Shown here one piece after another: positions 46,775-55,698 of a stretch of DNA of 64,000 nucleotides. This stretch comes from Chloroflexaceae bacterium (lineage in GTDB: Bacteria > Chloroflexota > Chloroflexia > Chloroflexales > Chloroflexaceae), in assembly GCA_025057155.1 (NCBI GenBank), contig JANWYD010000005.1, forward strand, positions 217,868 to 281,867, read 5' to 3'. How positions within the stretch are numbered: position 1 is the stretch's first letter; each line of letters begins with the position of its first letter. Position numbers and translations under genes: made by a program. The notes beneath the pieces were generated by a model. That model was not told the DNA's origin. It was given only the letters and a program-made list of their open reading frames with translations, and did no database searches.

Positions 46775-47823
46775 GAGCGGATGCTCTCTTCCATCTGCGT
46801 GTCGGCTGGAGCGGCAGGGGCCACACGCGCGCGCTGCCGCAGGCGAAAGCGCTCGGAAAGGCCGGCCAGCCCTGCGGGTTGAAAGACGGCGATCACCATG
46901 ATGAGCAACCCGTAGATCACCAGATCGAAGGCCGTTCCCCGCCCGCCCAACTGGCTGCGGGTCACCTCGGCGAGAGGGATCAGCACCGCCGCGCCCAGGA
47001 ACGGCCCCCAGAGACTGCCGGCGCCGCCCAGGATCGCCACCAGGGCGATCAACACCGAGAGCGACAGGCCAAATACGGTTTCCGGATCGACGAACAACAA
47101 GTATTGGGCATAGAACGTCCCAATCAGCGCCGTACAGGCTGAGCTGATCAACAGTGCGATCAGCTTATAGCGCGCCACGGGTACGCCGATGGCCGCGGCA
47201 GCAGTCTGATCGTTCTTGATGGCTCGCAGATAGAACCCGATCCACGAACGGTCGAGCAGCACGGCCACGACCTGTACCAGGCCCAGGAGTCCCAGGGCTA
47301 GATAGACATATGGCAGTTTACTGCTGTTGAATTGCAGCATCCACCACGAATCGGTCGGGCGTCCTTGCATATCGCGCGTGATTGGCAGGGAGATGCCTGC
47401 GGCCCCGCCCACGAAGTCGAGATTCTGGAAGATTACCAGGGCGATTTCCGCGAGGGCGATGGTGGCAATGGCCAGGTAATGGCCGGCCAGACGAAAGACG
47501 GGATACCCGATCAGCAACGCCAGAACCATTGCCAGCGCCATCCCCGCCAGGGCGCCGAGCCACGGCGAGACCTGGGCGCGTACCAGCAACAGGGAGGAGG
47601 TGTATGCGCCAATGCCGAAAAAAATGGCATTACCCAGGGAAATTTGACCGGCGAAGCCGCCCAGAATGTTCCATGCCTGAGCCAGGGCGGCATAGACGCC
47701 GATCAGGATCAGCGTGTGGTGGAACACATTGTTGTTGATCAGCAGCGGCGTGGTCAGAAGGATGCCGATCACGACGGCAAGCGCGGTCAGCGTGAGCGGT
47801 GCGGGCAGGCGACGGTCGAGCAT
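46771..47823 (-). CDS. livM: Branched-chain amino-acid-type ABC transporter permease LivM
   Basis: A 350-aa membrane protein with around ten hydrophobic helices and the LivM features LAQAWNILGGFAGQISLGNAIFFGIGAY and GGAGSLWGPFLGAAVLI. ATG at 47823 follows AAAGGGG, better placed than the TTG at 47838 that opens the frame; this leaves 11 bp to livH. It forms the substrate channel with LivH. A C-terminal Arg-rich cytoplasmic tail (RFRLRQRARVAPA) extends past the last helix. Confidence 0.96.
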   Translation of the reverse strand: MLDRRLPAPLTLTALAVVIGILLTTPLLINNNVFHHTLILIGVYAALAQAWNILGGFAGQISLGNAIFFGIGAYTSSLLLVRAQVSPWLGALAGMALAMVLALLIGYPVFRLAGHYLAIATIALAEIALVIFQNLDFVGGAAGISLPITRDMQGRPTDSWWMLQFNSSKLPYVYLALGLLGLVQVVAVLLDRSWIGFYLRAIKNDQTAAAAIGVPVARYKLIALLISSACTALIGTFYAQYLLFVDPETVFGLSLSVLIALVAILGGAGSLWGPFLGAAVLIPLAEVTRSQLGGRGTAFDLVIYGLLIMVIAVFQPAGLAGLSERFRLRQRARVAPAAPADTQMEESIRS

Positions 47824-47834
47824 GGTCGCCCCTT

Positions 47835-48719
47835 TCAATAGCGCCCAAACAAACCCTGGGGACGTACTAATACCACCAGCAGGTAAAGCGTGAAGACCAG
47901 GGCGTACTTATAGGCCGGAGGGATGCCGAGCAGCAGCGGGGCGACAATCTCTACCAATCCCACCAGGATCCCGGCAATGAGTGCTCCGGTGATGCTGCCA
48001 AACCCCCCAAGGGCCACGATGATGTAGGCCAGGAGGGCAAAGGTCACTCCTACGCTGGGGTAAATGTAGTAGAAACTGGCCAGGACCGCGCCGGCGATCC
48101 CGACGCATGCCGCGGCAATGCCCCATCCCAGGTCGAACATGCGTCCGGCGGGGATGCCCATCAATGCCGCGGTACTGCGGTCTTCGGCAACTGCCTGGAG
48201 CGCCAGGCCAAGCCGCGTTCGTCCAATCAGCAGGCCCAGCAGGGCAAACGCGACCGCGGCGATCACGGCTGCAACCAGTTGCGGCACTCCGATGAACACG
48301 TCCCTGCCGAGGGCGATGCGTCCCCCGACGATCCGGGACAGGAACGGATCCTGTATCGAACGAAAATCAGCCGACCAGAGATACTGGGCGCCAGCGCGCA
48401 AGAAGAGGCCCAGGCCGAAGGTCGCGAAAATCTGCGCCAGGGCCGGGGCGTTGAGCACGCGCATCACCAGGAGGCGGTTGGTCAATACGCCGACACCGAA
48501 CATCAGCGCTGCGGTAATAGGCAGGCTCGTCAGCGGATCAAGCTGCCAGAGTTCCCACATCCAGAACGAGCTGAACATCGCCAGCATCAGGAATTCGCCA
48601 TGGGCGAAGTTGACGATCTCCATCAGCCCGAAGATCAGCGAGAGACCTGCGGCGATGAGGGCGTAGATCATTCCGATCAGGATCCCTGACAGCACCGCCT
48701 GTACGATTGTGGCGTCCAT
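47835..48719 (-). CDS. livH: Branched-chain amino-acid-type ABC transporter permease LivH
   Basis: A 294-aa membrane protein with about eight helices: GILIGMIYALIAAGLSLIFGLMEIVNFAHGEFLMLAMF is the hallmark LivH N-terminus, and YIIVALGGFGSITGALIAGILVG the conserved EAA-like loop. The ATG at 48719 is preceded by AGAAGAG. It lies 141 bp after the binding-protein gene, a gap that carries a small hairpin-like GGCAACCC...GGGTTGCC pair (48775-48793), perhaps setting the higher level of the upstream binding-protein message. Confidence 0.96.
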   Translation of the reverse strand: MDATIVQAVLSGILIGMIYALIAAGLSLIFGLMEIVNFAHGEFLMLAMFSSFWMWELWQLDPLTSLPITAALMFGVGVLTNRLLVMRVLNAPALAQIFATFGLGLFLRAGAQYLWSADFRSIQDPFLSRIVGGRIALGRDVFIGVPQLVAAVIAAVAFALLGLLIGRTRLGLALQAVAEDRSTAALMGIPAGRMFDLGWGIAAACVGIAGAVLASFYYIYPSVGVTFALLAYIIVALGGFGSITGALIAGILVGLVEIVAPLLLGIPPAYKYALVFTLYLLVVLVRPQGLFGRY

Positions 48720-48860
48720 AGCAGGCTCTTCTGGCGCTTCTGTGCGATTGTCAGCAAAATCCCGGTTCCCGGCAGGCAACCCGGAGGGTTGCCTGCCCTG
48801 ATAGGGTACGGCAGGGCGCGGGGGGGCCTGCGAGGGTTCCCGCGCCCGATAGCCCGTCGC

Positions 48861-50219
48861 TCACCGATTGGCCCACGCGACGCCTGGGAACCGCACCTCG
48901 GAGGAGGCAAACTCGAAGGGATAGACTGTCACGTAGGCGCCGTTCTGACGTTGCACGAGGATGGCCTGACCGAGGCTATTCTGGCCCTTTTCGTCGAACT
49001 TGATCCCCTGCCAGGGCATGATCAACTGGTCAGGGGGAATGTCGGTGGCGGCAAGCGCTGCGCGGATGGCCTCAGGATCGGTTGAGCCTGCGCGGTTGAT
49101 CGCTTCGGCCAGGGCCATGAAGCCGGTAAAGGCGCGCGCGGGCGCATCGGTAAGCGGGCGGTCGTGGCTTTGCCGGTACATCTGATCAATCCGCGCCGCC
49201 AGATCTTTAGCCTGGGTAATGTCGGCGGCGTAGGCCGCGCGCGAAAGGATGCCCTCGGCATCGGCGCCGGTGGTTTCGAGGAAGGCGTTGTCGAGGTAGC
49301 CGGCGTTCTGGGCGATGATCAACTGTGGCGCGAAGCCGAGTTCGCGGGCCGTCTTCACCGTCAGAATAGCATCATTGACATACGACGAAGGCAGCAGCAC
49401 GTCGGCGTTGAAAGATTTGAGCTGCTGGATCTCGCCCGTCAGCGCGGCGCTCCCTGACCGATACTTCACTTCACCCAGGACCGGAATACCGTATTCCTCT
49501 GCGAAACGCTTCTGGGCGGTGGCGCTGTTGACGCCGAAGTCGGTATCCTCGTAGAAGAGGGCCACGCCGTTGAGCGTCACACCCTGGCGCTCCTGAAACT
49601 CCTTGAGGAAGGCGAACATGACCCGCGAGAAGTCGAGGTCGGTGGGGGAGGTGCGGAAGAACCAGCGGTAGCCGCGCTCGGTCAGGTCCGGCGATGAGGA
49701 TTCGCCATTGACAAAGGGAATGCCAGCACGCTCGGCCACGCTGCTCGCGGTTTTGGTCACCGCGCTGTTGTAGGCGCCGTAGAGCGCCACTACCCCTTCG
49801 TTCAGCAGCCGCTCCGCCTCTGACTGGCCAATGTCAGCCTTGGCCTGCGAGTCGCCGAAGATCACCTCGATGGTTGCGCCGCCAAGATTGGGCAGGCCCG
49901 TGCCTGGCGCCAGGGCGAACGGGAGATCGCCCATATCCTGGTTGATGATCGCCAGCGCCAGCTCGATTGCCGCTTTCATGTCGTTGCCCGTCTGCGCCTG
50001 CGGCCCGCTCAACGGGTAGATGACCCCGATCTTGATGCTCGCCGGTGGAGCGGGGGCCTGGCCGGTCGGCGCGGTTGCAGGGGCCTGCGGTGTGGCTGCG
50101 GATGGGGTGGATGCGGGAGCCTGCCCGGCCGGTGCGCCGCCGCAGCCGGCCAGCGCCGTGATCAGGGCCAGGGTCAGCAGCCCGGTGAGTTGCCTGGTAA
50201 CCGATAGTTTGCCAATCAC
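48861..50219 (-). CDS. Branched-chain amino-acid-type ABC transporter substrate-binding lipoprotein
   Basis: A 452-aa lipoprotein with lipobox LAGC (Cys26) and a Pro/Ala linker, then a type I periplasmic-binding fold: IKIGVIYPLSGPQAQTGNDMKAAIELALAIIN, DVDS-like DIGQSEAERLLNEGVVALYGAYNSAVTKTASSVAERAGIPFVNGESS, FRTSPTDLDF, VALFYEDTDFGVNSATAQK and a C-terminal PWQGIKFDEKGQNSLGQAILVQ. The family binds Leu/Ile/Val but also amides, urea, and aromatic or dicarboxylic acids; the neighbouring DUF1445 and IclR genes suggest a different ligand such as an acidic or pyroglutamate-like compound. First gene of the liv operon, downstream of a near-consensus promoter. Confidence 0.95.
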   Translation of the reverse strand: MIGKLSVTRQLTGLLTLALITALAGCGGAPAGQAPASTPSAATPQAPATAPTGQAPAPPASIKIGVIYPLSGPQAQTGNDMKAAIELALAIINQDMGDLPFALAPGTGLPNLGGATIEVIFGDSQAKADIGQSEAERLLNEGVVALYGAYNSAVTKTASSVAERAGIPFVNGESSSPDLTERGYRWFFRTSPTDLDFSRVMFAFLKEFQERQGVTLNGVALFYEDTDFGVNSATAQKRFAEEYGIPVLGEVKYRSGSAALTGEIQQLKSFNADVLLPSSYVNDAILTVKTARELGFAPQLIIAQNAGYLDNAFLETTGADAEGILSRAAYAADITQAKDLAARIDQMYRQSHDRPLTDAPARAFTGFMALAEAINRAGSTDPEAIRAALAATDIPPDQLIMPWQGIKFDEKGQNSLGQAILVQRQNGAYVTVYPFEFASSEVRFPGVAWANR

Positions 50220-50344
50220 GGCCTGTTCCTCCTTCCATATGCCGCAAAAAACTGCGTTTCTGCTCGCAGCGGGTATGCACCACTACCGCACGAGGCATCC
50301 CTGCCCCGCAGTGGAGGAGAGTACGAGAGGCCGACCCTGGCCGT

Positions 50345-50381
50345 GTTCCGTCAGTTGGAACATTGTTTTGGCAGTTGGAAC
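50345..50381 (-). promoter_or_regulatory. Candidate repressor operator of the liv/DUF1445/iclR operon
   Basis: Two copies of the 10-mer CAGTTGGAAC (50352-50361 and 50372-50381) stand exactly 20 bp apart, about two helical turns. The first is also the right half of an inverted repeat GTTCC-N7-GGAAC (50345-50361). They begin about 6 bp past the predicted transcription start, an expected place for repression. The operon's own IclR protein is the natural candidate to bind; that is inferred. Confidence 0.5.
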
Positions 50382-50393
50382 GGTGTTAGGGCG

Positions 50394-50422
50394 AGTATAG
50401 CACGACGACCGCCTGGCGTCAA
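50394..50422 (-). promoter_or_regulatory. Near-consensus sigma70 promoter of the liv operon
   Basis: On the minus strand: TTGACG (50422-50417), exactly 17 bp, and TATACT (50399-50394). Five of six bases match the consensus in each hexamer. It sits just beyond the stop codon of the glycosyltransferase gene and about 175 bp before the binding-protein start. Confidence 0.75.
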
Positions 50423-50435
50423 GCGAGGAGAGGCG

Positions 50436-53003
50436 TTACGGCCCGCCGCGCGCCAGCCTCACCGCGGCCTCGCCGCGCGCGAAGGCCAGCACCAGCGGTC
50501 GCGCTCCGTCGGGGTAGGTGGCGACCGGGCCGAGCGGGAGGCCCTCGGGGCCGAGGGCGGCCAGGGTGGCGGCCTGGTCGGCGGCGCTGGCATCACCTGG
50601 CAGCAGCACGAGGACCGGCCCGTCGCCGGGGATGGGCGCGCCGGTGTACGCCTCGGGCGGCGCGCCCCATGTCAGGAAGCGCACCGTGTCGGCGCCGAGC
50701 AACGCTTCGGGCAGCAAAACGCGCACGGCTCGCACCTCAGCATCGGCGCTGGCCGCAGGGGCCGCTGCCAGACGCCCCATCGCCGTCTCCACCATATCGA
50801 ACGCGTTGTAGACCCGCGGCTCCAGGCGCATTACGCCAAAGTACAGCCAGGCATTGAAACTCAGACTGGCCAGCAGGGCCACGGCCCACACGGCGGCGCG
50901 TCCCGGCGGGGCCAGTGCCGCCAGTCCCAGGCCAGCAAGCATGGCCGCCGGGGCCAGCGTCCCCAGGGAGCGCATCGCGTGGGGCGCGTTGCCGCTGAAC
51001 ACGCCAGGGATCAGGTAGATCATCCCCAGGGCCAGGACCGCGGCCACGCCCGTGCGCCGACGCAGCAGCGGCAGGGCCAGACCGAGGCCCACGGCCAGCG
51101 ACCACCCCGCCACCGGGTCGAGCATTGGCGCGTCGGGCATGTGGTGACGGCCGTTGAAATCGCCGCGAACGTGAAACATCAGCAGGTAGCGCTCCAGATT
51201 GCCAAGGATCAGCCCGGCGGGCGCGCGGGTGGTCAGATTGGCGCTATCGAGGATCGAAACCCGGCCCACCCGCCGGTTGTAGCCCTGCTGGTCGTTCAGG
51301 ATGTACAGCGCCAGTGGGGCGATGGTCAATGCACCCGCGACAGCCGCAACGGCCAGCCCGGGCAGGGCGCGCCGCCAGGCTATTGCCGAGGCGCCCAGGC
51401 GAATTGCCGCCACTGCCGCCAGGGCCAGGGGCGCGACGCGCCCGGTATGGTAGGTGTACACCGCAAGGCCGCCAAGGACGCCCGCCGCCGCCAGAAACGC
51501 CACCCGGCGCGCCGTGCCGGGCGCTTCCTCCGGCGGGGCCAGGCCGCGCCAGAGGAACCCTATCGCCGCCAGCACCAGCAGATGGTCGAGGGTGGCGGGA
51601 AAAGCCCAGCGGCTCATGCTCAGGCTCCAGGAGGACCAGGCGACCAGCGCGGCGGCGAAAAGCGCCGCGCGCCGGCCAATGAGCGGGCTGGCGGCCCAGA
51701 AGAGCGCCAGCGGGGTAAGGGCGCCGGCCAGGGCGCTCACCAGGCGCGCGCTCCAGGCGTGCGGGCCGAACAGACCCACCGCCGGCGCCATCAGGTAGAA
51801 CAGTAGTGCCGGCAGGTCGGCCCCAACCACCACGTAGATCGGGCGGTAGCCGGGATCGTTCCAGATCCGCAGCGCCTGCAGCCCGTGGCGCGACTCATCG
51901 CGCCAGAGGCCCGCGGGTTGTGCATCGAGGTTCACAAAGCGCAGTCCGATGGCCAGCAGAACAATCAGCGCAAGAGCAAGGGGCCAGCGGGCGGTGAGCC
52001 GCTGCCCGGCGAGGGTCGCGTCACGCTGTGCGGGCGACGGAAGCCCCACCCACACCCCGACAACGAACATGGCCATCCCCGGAAACGGCGGCAGACCAAG
52101 GCGCATCAGGCCAAGGGCGACCAGGGCTGCTCCCAGGCCGATCCAGCCGATGGCGGGGCGGCGCGCCAGACGCGCGCGGGTGGCGGCCAGGCCAGAGCCG
52201 AGCCAGGGCCAGGTCGCCAGGAGGGCGAGGGGCAGCGCCGGCCACCACGGCCAGCCAAGGGTAGGCAGCCAGTAGCCCGCGGCGGTTGGAAAGGCCATCG
52301 CCCAGCCGGCCAGCATTGCCAGCAGCGCACCGCATCCCAGCGCAAGGGGCGCAGGCGTTCCCAGGCGCGTGAGCAGCAACCAGCCGATGAGCGGCAGCGC
52401 CAGGAGGTACAGCGCCCGCGCGGGCGGCAACCACGGCCCGGCCGTGGCAGCCGTGGCGCGCACGTGGCTCAGGGCCAGGCCAAGCTCGCGGGGATCGCCA
52501 GGGGGCGTAAAGGGGCTGGTTTGCAGCACCAGGGCGCTCTCGCCAATCGGACCGGTTGGAGTAAGGACGTGGTAGCGCCGCCAGTCGCCGGCAGCCGCGA
52601 AGACGCCGGAGAATTGATTATCGCGGCGCACCTGCACGACCACAGGGGCAGCGCCGGGGGGACGGGGCGCCGCGAGGCGCAGGCTGACAATCGCCGGGCG
52701 CCCGTCGAAGCCGAAGAGCACGAGGGCGGCGAGGGGCTCACTCCAGCGGTAGGCATCGGTTGCATTCCGCTCGAGGCCGTGAAAACGGACCAGCACCCGG
52801 CGCGCAGCTGGATCAGCGGCGCTCAGGTCAACGCCGGGATTAGCGATCAGCGCGCCGGCCAGCAGCAGGCCAAGGGTCAGCAAGGCCAGCAGCGCGGGCG
52901 GGGCCAGCGGAGCCAGGATCGGGCGATGCGTCGTGGCGCGGCGGGCGCCAACCCCGCCCGTAGCGAGCAACCTCATACGCGGTCCGGGGTCGGTGATTGG
53001 CAT
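50436..53003 (-). CDS. ArnT/PMT-type (GT39-like) membrane glycosyltransferase
   Basis: An 855-aa polytopic membrane protein. From about residue 330, roughly ten hydrophobic helices follow an extracytoplasmic loop with GLWRDESRHGLQALRIW, whose Asp-Glu pair is the catalytic signature of GT39/ArnT enzymes, and ADLPALLFYLMAPAVGLFGPHAWSARLVSALAGALTPLALFW. The N-terminal half is another membrane-associated region with a beta-rich loop. Such enzymes transfer a sugar from a polyprenyl-phosphate donor to lipids or proteins on the outer face. The start is ambiguous: ATG 53003, or ATG 52976 (MRLLATGG), which gains support from TATAAT at 53018-53013. Upstream in-frame codons are the 26-bp repeat array and are not protein coding. 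Confidence 0.85.
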   Translation of the reverse strand: MPITDPGPRMRLLATGGVGARRATTHRPILAPLAPPALLALLTLGLLLAGALIANPGVDLSAADPAARRVLVRFHGLERNATDAYRWSEPLAALVLFGFDGRPAIVSLRLAAPRPPGAAPVVVQVRRDNQFSGVFAAAGDWRRYHVLTPTGPIGESALVLQTSPFTPPGDPRELGLALSHVRATAATAGPWLPPARALYLLALPLIGWLLLTRLGTPAPLALGCGALLAMLAGWAMAFPTAAGYWLPTLGWPWWPALPLALLATWPWLGSGLAATRARLARRPAIGWIGLGAALVALGLMRLGLPPFPGMAMFVVGVWVGLPSPAQRDATLAGQRLTARWPLALALIVLLAIGLRFVNLDAQPAGLWRDESRHGLQALRIWNDPGYRPIYVVVGADLPALLFYLMAPAVGLFGPHAWSARLVSALAGALTPLALFWAASPLIGRRAALFAAALVAWSSWSLSMSRWAFPATLDHLLVLAAIGFLWRGLAPPEEAPGTARRVAFLAAAGVLGGLAVYTYHTGRVAPLALAAVAAIRLGASAIAWRRALPGLAVAAVAGALTIAPLALYILNDQQGYNRRVGRVSILDSANLTTRAPAGLILGNLERYLLMFHVRGDFNGRHHMPDAPMLDPVAGWSLAVGLGLALPLLRRRTGVAAVLALGMIYLIPGVFSGNAPHAMRSLGTLAPAAMLAGLGLAALAPPGRAAVWAVALLASLSFNAWLYFGVMRLEPRVYNAFDMVETAMGRLAAAPAASADAEVRAVRVLLPEALLGADTVRFLTWGAPPEAYTGAPIPGDGPVLVLLPGDASAADQAATLAALGPEGLPLGPVATYPDGARPLVLAFARGEAAVRLARGGP

Positions 53004-53032
53004 TGCCGGACCATTATATCCCGGAGATAAGA

Positions 53033-53150
53033 CGGCCCGGCGGGCCGTCTCTGCCGTGCGGCCCGGCGGGCCGTCTCTGCCGTGCGGCCCGGCGGGCCGT
53101 CTCTGCCGTGCGGCCCGGCGGGCCGTCTCTGCCCGGCGGGCCGTCTCGGC
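53033..53150. repeat. 26-bp tandem array with palindromic GGCCCGGCGGGCC cores
   Basis: Three perfect 26-bp copies start at 53033, 53059 and 53085, then a fourth truncated copy and a fifth core follow to about 53150. Each copy holds GGCCCGGCGGGCC, a near-perfect palindrome, and a CGTCTCTGCCGTG spacer. It lies 22 bp after the rpoD stop codon and just before the glycosyltransferase start, so it may act as a terminator or mRNA-stability array. Confidence 0.9.
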
Positions 53151-53172
53151 CCTGCCGGTTGGGGAAAAGGCG

Positions 53173-54351
53173 TCAATCGAGGTAACCGCGCAACTTCTTG
53201 CCCAGATGGGGATGGCGCAGCTTGCGCAGCGCGACGGCCTCGATCTGGCGAATGCGTTCGCGAGTGATGCCGAACTCAACGCCGACCTCTTCGAGGGTGC
53301 GGTAGCGCCCATCTTTGAGGCCATAGCGCAACTGAATGATCTTGCGCTCGCGTTCGGGGAGCTTCTGGAGCACTTCCTCGATCTGCTCGCGGAGCATCGA
53401 AGCGGCTGCGGCATCGGCGGGGGTTGAGATACGCTCGTCTTCGATAAAATCGCCCATGCGCCCTTCGCCCTCCTGGCCCACCGGCATCTCGAGCGAGAGG
53501 GGATGCATACTTGCTTCGAGGGTGCGCCGCACCTTGCCGGCGCTGATGCCCATGGCCTCGGCGATCTCCTCGGGCGTCGGCTCGCGCTGCATAGACTGCT
53601 GGAGCTTGTGGCTGGTGCGCTTCACCTGGCTGATCGCCTCACCCATATGCACGGGGAGGCGAATGGTGCGGCTCTGGTCGGCGATGGCGCGGGTAATGGC
53701 CTGGCGGATCCACCAGGTGGCATAGGTGCTGAACTTGTGGCCCTTCTTGTAATCAAACTTCTCAACCGCGCGCATCAGGCCGATATTCCCTTCCTGGACC
53801 AGATCCATCATGGTCAGGCCGTAGGAAGTGTATTTTTTCGCGATCGAGACCACCAGGCGCAGATTGGCCTGGATCAGATGCTGGCGAGCCTCCTGGCCCC
53901 TGGCGAAGGCCCGTTCAAGGGCGGCCTTCTCGGTACCGCTCTCATACTCCTCGCGTTCGAGCCGCTGGCGGGCCAGGTCGCCCGCTTCCATCGCCTGAGC
54001 CAGTTCAACCTCCTGCTCTGCGGTCAGCAGGGGCACCTGACCGATCTCCTGGAGATACATCCGTACCGGATCATCGAAGGCGATCTCAGCGAGATCAGGC
54101 AGTTCGCCCAGTGATTCCTCTTCGCCGTGGCCGGAGTTCTGCTCAACATCGGCGGCCGACTCAACCACCTTGATGCCCTCCGCCTGGAGGCGGGCATAGA
54201 GTTGATCGACTTCGGCGACGTGCAACTCTGGTTGCGGAAAGGCTTCAAGGATATCGCCGTAGGTCACAAAGCCACGCTGCCGCGCCAGCTCAAGCAAGTG
54301 CTCACTCATCGGCCCCGACTCCTGTGTGGATGCATTATGCTGCGGTACCAT
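53173..54351 (-). CDS. rpoD: RNA polymerase primary sigma factor (RpoD/SigA)
   Basis: A 392-aa sigma70. Region 1.1-like N-terminus ([21 protein letters not shown]) is followed by [27 protein letters not shown] (region 1.2), [74 protein letters not shown] (2.1-2.4), region 3 ([13 protein letters not shown]), and region 4 with the helix-turn-helix [30 protein letters not shown]. It is short for a primary sigma factor, as the non-conserved insert is missing. GAGG 7 bp before the ATG at 54351 supports that start; MSEHLLE (ATG 54309) is the alternative. A TTGACA-type -35 sequence lies at 54423-54418. Confidence 0.97.
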   Translation of the reverse strand: MVPQHNASTQESGPMSEHLLELARQRGFVTYGDILEAFPQPELHVAEVDQLYARLQAEGIKVVESAADVEQNSGHGEEESLGELPDLAEIAFDDPVRMYLQEIGQVPLLTAEQEVELAQAMEAGDLARQRLEREEYESGTEKAALERAFARGQEARQHLIQANLRLVVSIAKKYTSYGLTMMDLVQEGNIGLMRAVEKFDYKKGHKFSTYATWWIRQAITRAIADQSRTIRLPVHMGEAISQVKRTSHKLQQSMQREPTPEEIAEAMGISAGKVRRTLEASMHPLSLEMPVGQEGEGRMGDFIEDERISTPADAAAASMLREQIEEVLQKLPERERKIIQLRYGLKDGRYRTLEEVGVEFGITRERIRQIEAVALRKLRHPHLGKKLRGYLD

Positions 54352-54489
54352 CCTCGTCCTCAGGCACGCCTGACGGCCCTGCGCCGCGCCCCGGTGTAAT
54401 TAACATAATACACCCATTGTCAAGCGTTTCCTGCCTTTTCCATTGAATACAATCGCCTGCTGTTTGACAAAACTCGCTACTTTGTCCTT

Positions 54490-54507
54490 CAGGATACGAA
54501 TATCCTG
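54490..54507. promoter_or_regulatory. Palindrome CAGGATA-CGAA-TATCCTG
   Basis: A perfect 7-bp stem with a CGAA loop in the 588-bp divergent gap between rpoD and the PPOX gene (54352-54939), between a TTGACA at 54463-54468 and the coding regions. It could be an operator or a chance hairpin. Otherwise the gap holds a family B palindrome (about 54852-54880) and no gene I can support. Confidence 0.35.
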
Positions 54508-54939
54508 CGTAGCGAATCAAGGGAATGTAATAGGGCCGGAGCGGGTATCTGGTCCGCTCAGGCCCTTCGCGCCGACCGGGTGTGTGATTGCTGGCAAGAA
54601 GATGGGGTCGAGCCTGAGAACTCAAACCCCATTTCGCTTCACACCTTGGAGGGACGCGAACATGGCACCCCGCTCACTTTGCCGGTGTTACTATAGCATT
54701 ATGCAACGGTTAAAGTCAACCCCTCTCTGGTGAAGAATCAGCGAATATACCGCACTGTGGTGCGGTAGTACGTGTGTTCACAATTCGGAGCCTCCTGTTC
54801 CCCGCGTTCCTGCCAGATGATGGCGTTCCTCCGGTCTGGACTCAGAGAAATGAGGAAACCAGGGTTCCCCATTCCCCTCCGCGGTTTCGGGGTACAATAC
54901 AGCGCGTCCATCGCTCACGACCAGGCGGAGGTGGCAGTG

Positions 54940-55332
54940 ATGCTTCTCACAGAGGGTCAACGGCAGTTTCTTGAGGGACGGCACTACGCGGTCGTTGGCA
55001 CGCTGAACGCCGATGGCAGCATTCACCAGACGGTCGTCTGGTACTTGCTGGAGGGCGAGCAGATCCGTTTTAACGTTGGCGCCGAGAGCGTCAAGGCCCG
55101 CAATCTGCGCCGCAACCCGACCATCGCGGTGACGATTGAGGACGGCGTGCGCTACCTTTCGTTGAGCGGGGTTGCCGTGGTTGAACCGCTGGACCCGGAG
55201 TTGCGCCGCCGGCTGGCGCTCCGCTACCTTGGACCGGAACGGGTCGAGGAGTGGCTGGCGCGGCGCCCCGATGTCCCGCGCGCCTCGGTGCGCGTGACAG
55301 TGCGACGGGTGCACGGCCAGGGAGTGACCTAG
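54940..55332 (+). CDS. PPOX-class (pyridoxamine 5'-phosphate oxidase-fold) F420/flavin-dependent protein
   Basis: A 130-aa split-barrel protein. LTEGQRQFLEGRHYAVVGTLNADGSIHQTVVWYLLEGEQIRFNV and KARNLRRNPTIAVTIED, followed by YLSLSGVAVVEPLDPE, are the pattern of the PPOX-class F420-dependent enzymes (TIGR03618-like). They reduce or bind F420, FMN or biliverdin-like cofactors as dimers. Which cofactor is used here is not shown; F420 biosynthesis genes are absent from the window. The ATG at 54940 follows GGAGG by 8 bp; longer in-frame readings lack such a site. A STR tract follows directly after the stop. Confidence 0.9.
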   Translation: MLLTEGQRQFLEGRHYAVVGTLNADGSIHQTVVWYLLEGEQIRFNVGAESVKARNLRRNPTIAVTIEDGVRYLSLSGVAVVEPLDPELRRRLALRYLGPERVEEWLARRPDVPRASVRVTVRRVHGQGVT

Positions 55333-55336
55333 GGCG

Positions 55337-55376
55337 ATTGTGGATTTTGGATTTTGGATTGTGGATTTTGGATTGA
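55337..55376. repeat. GATTTTGG-type short repeat, copy 4 (no palindromic tail)
   Basis: GATTGTGGATTTTGG units, about five in all, start 5 bp after the PPOX stop. The remainder of the gap 55377-55698 has G/C-rich inverted stretches (CCCCTCTGGGGAGGGG at about 55488-55503, CCCCCCGGCGGGGGG at 55521-55536) and no gene. Confidence 0.7.
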
Positions 55377-55698
55377 GCGCGGGGGGCGTTCACATCTCCC
55401 GAACACGTATTTACCGCGGAGGCCGCGGAGGGAGCCGCGTAGTCTGTGAACGAAGTTGTTCGCTAACTCCACCCCCTCCTCAATCCTCCCCCTCTGGGGA
55501 GGGGGGCGCCCGGTTCCTCCCCCCGGCGGGGGGAGGTTGGGAGGGGAGCGAAAATGTCAGGAAACGTCGTTCACAGACTACTGACTACTGAGGGACAAGC
55601 ATCCATCCTCGCTCCCCGGCGTGCCCTGTGCCGAGTCTGAACAACTCGTCGAGGCAAGCTGCTGTTGGCGTATCGGCCCCTCAAGGCAGAGCGGAGCG

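Noticed and set aside
53033-53150. CRISPR-like array
   Set aside because: Units are contiguous 26-bp copies without variable spacers, so it is a simple tandem repeat.
53004-53414. N-terminal extension of the glycosyltransferase frame
   Set aside because: It reads through the 26-bp repeat array and antisense through the end of rpoD; not protein-like.
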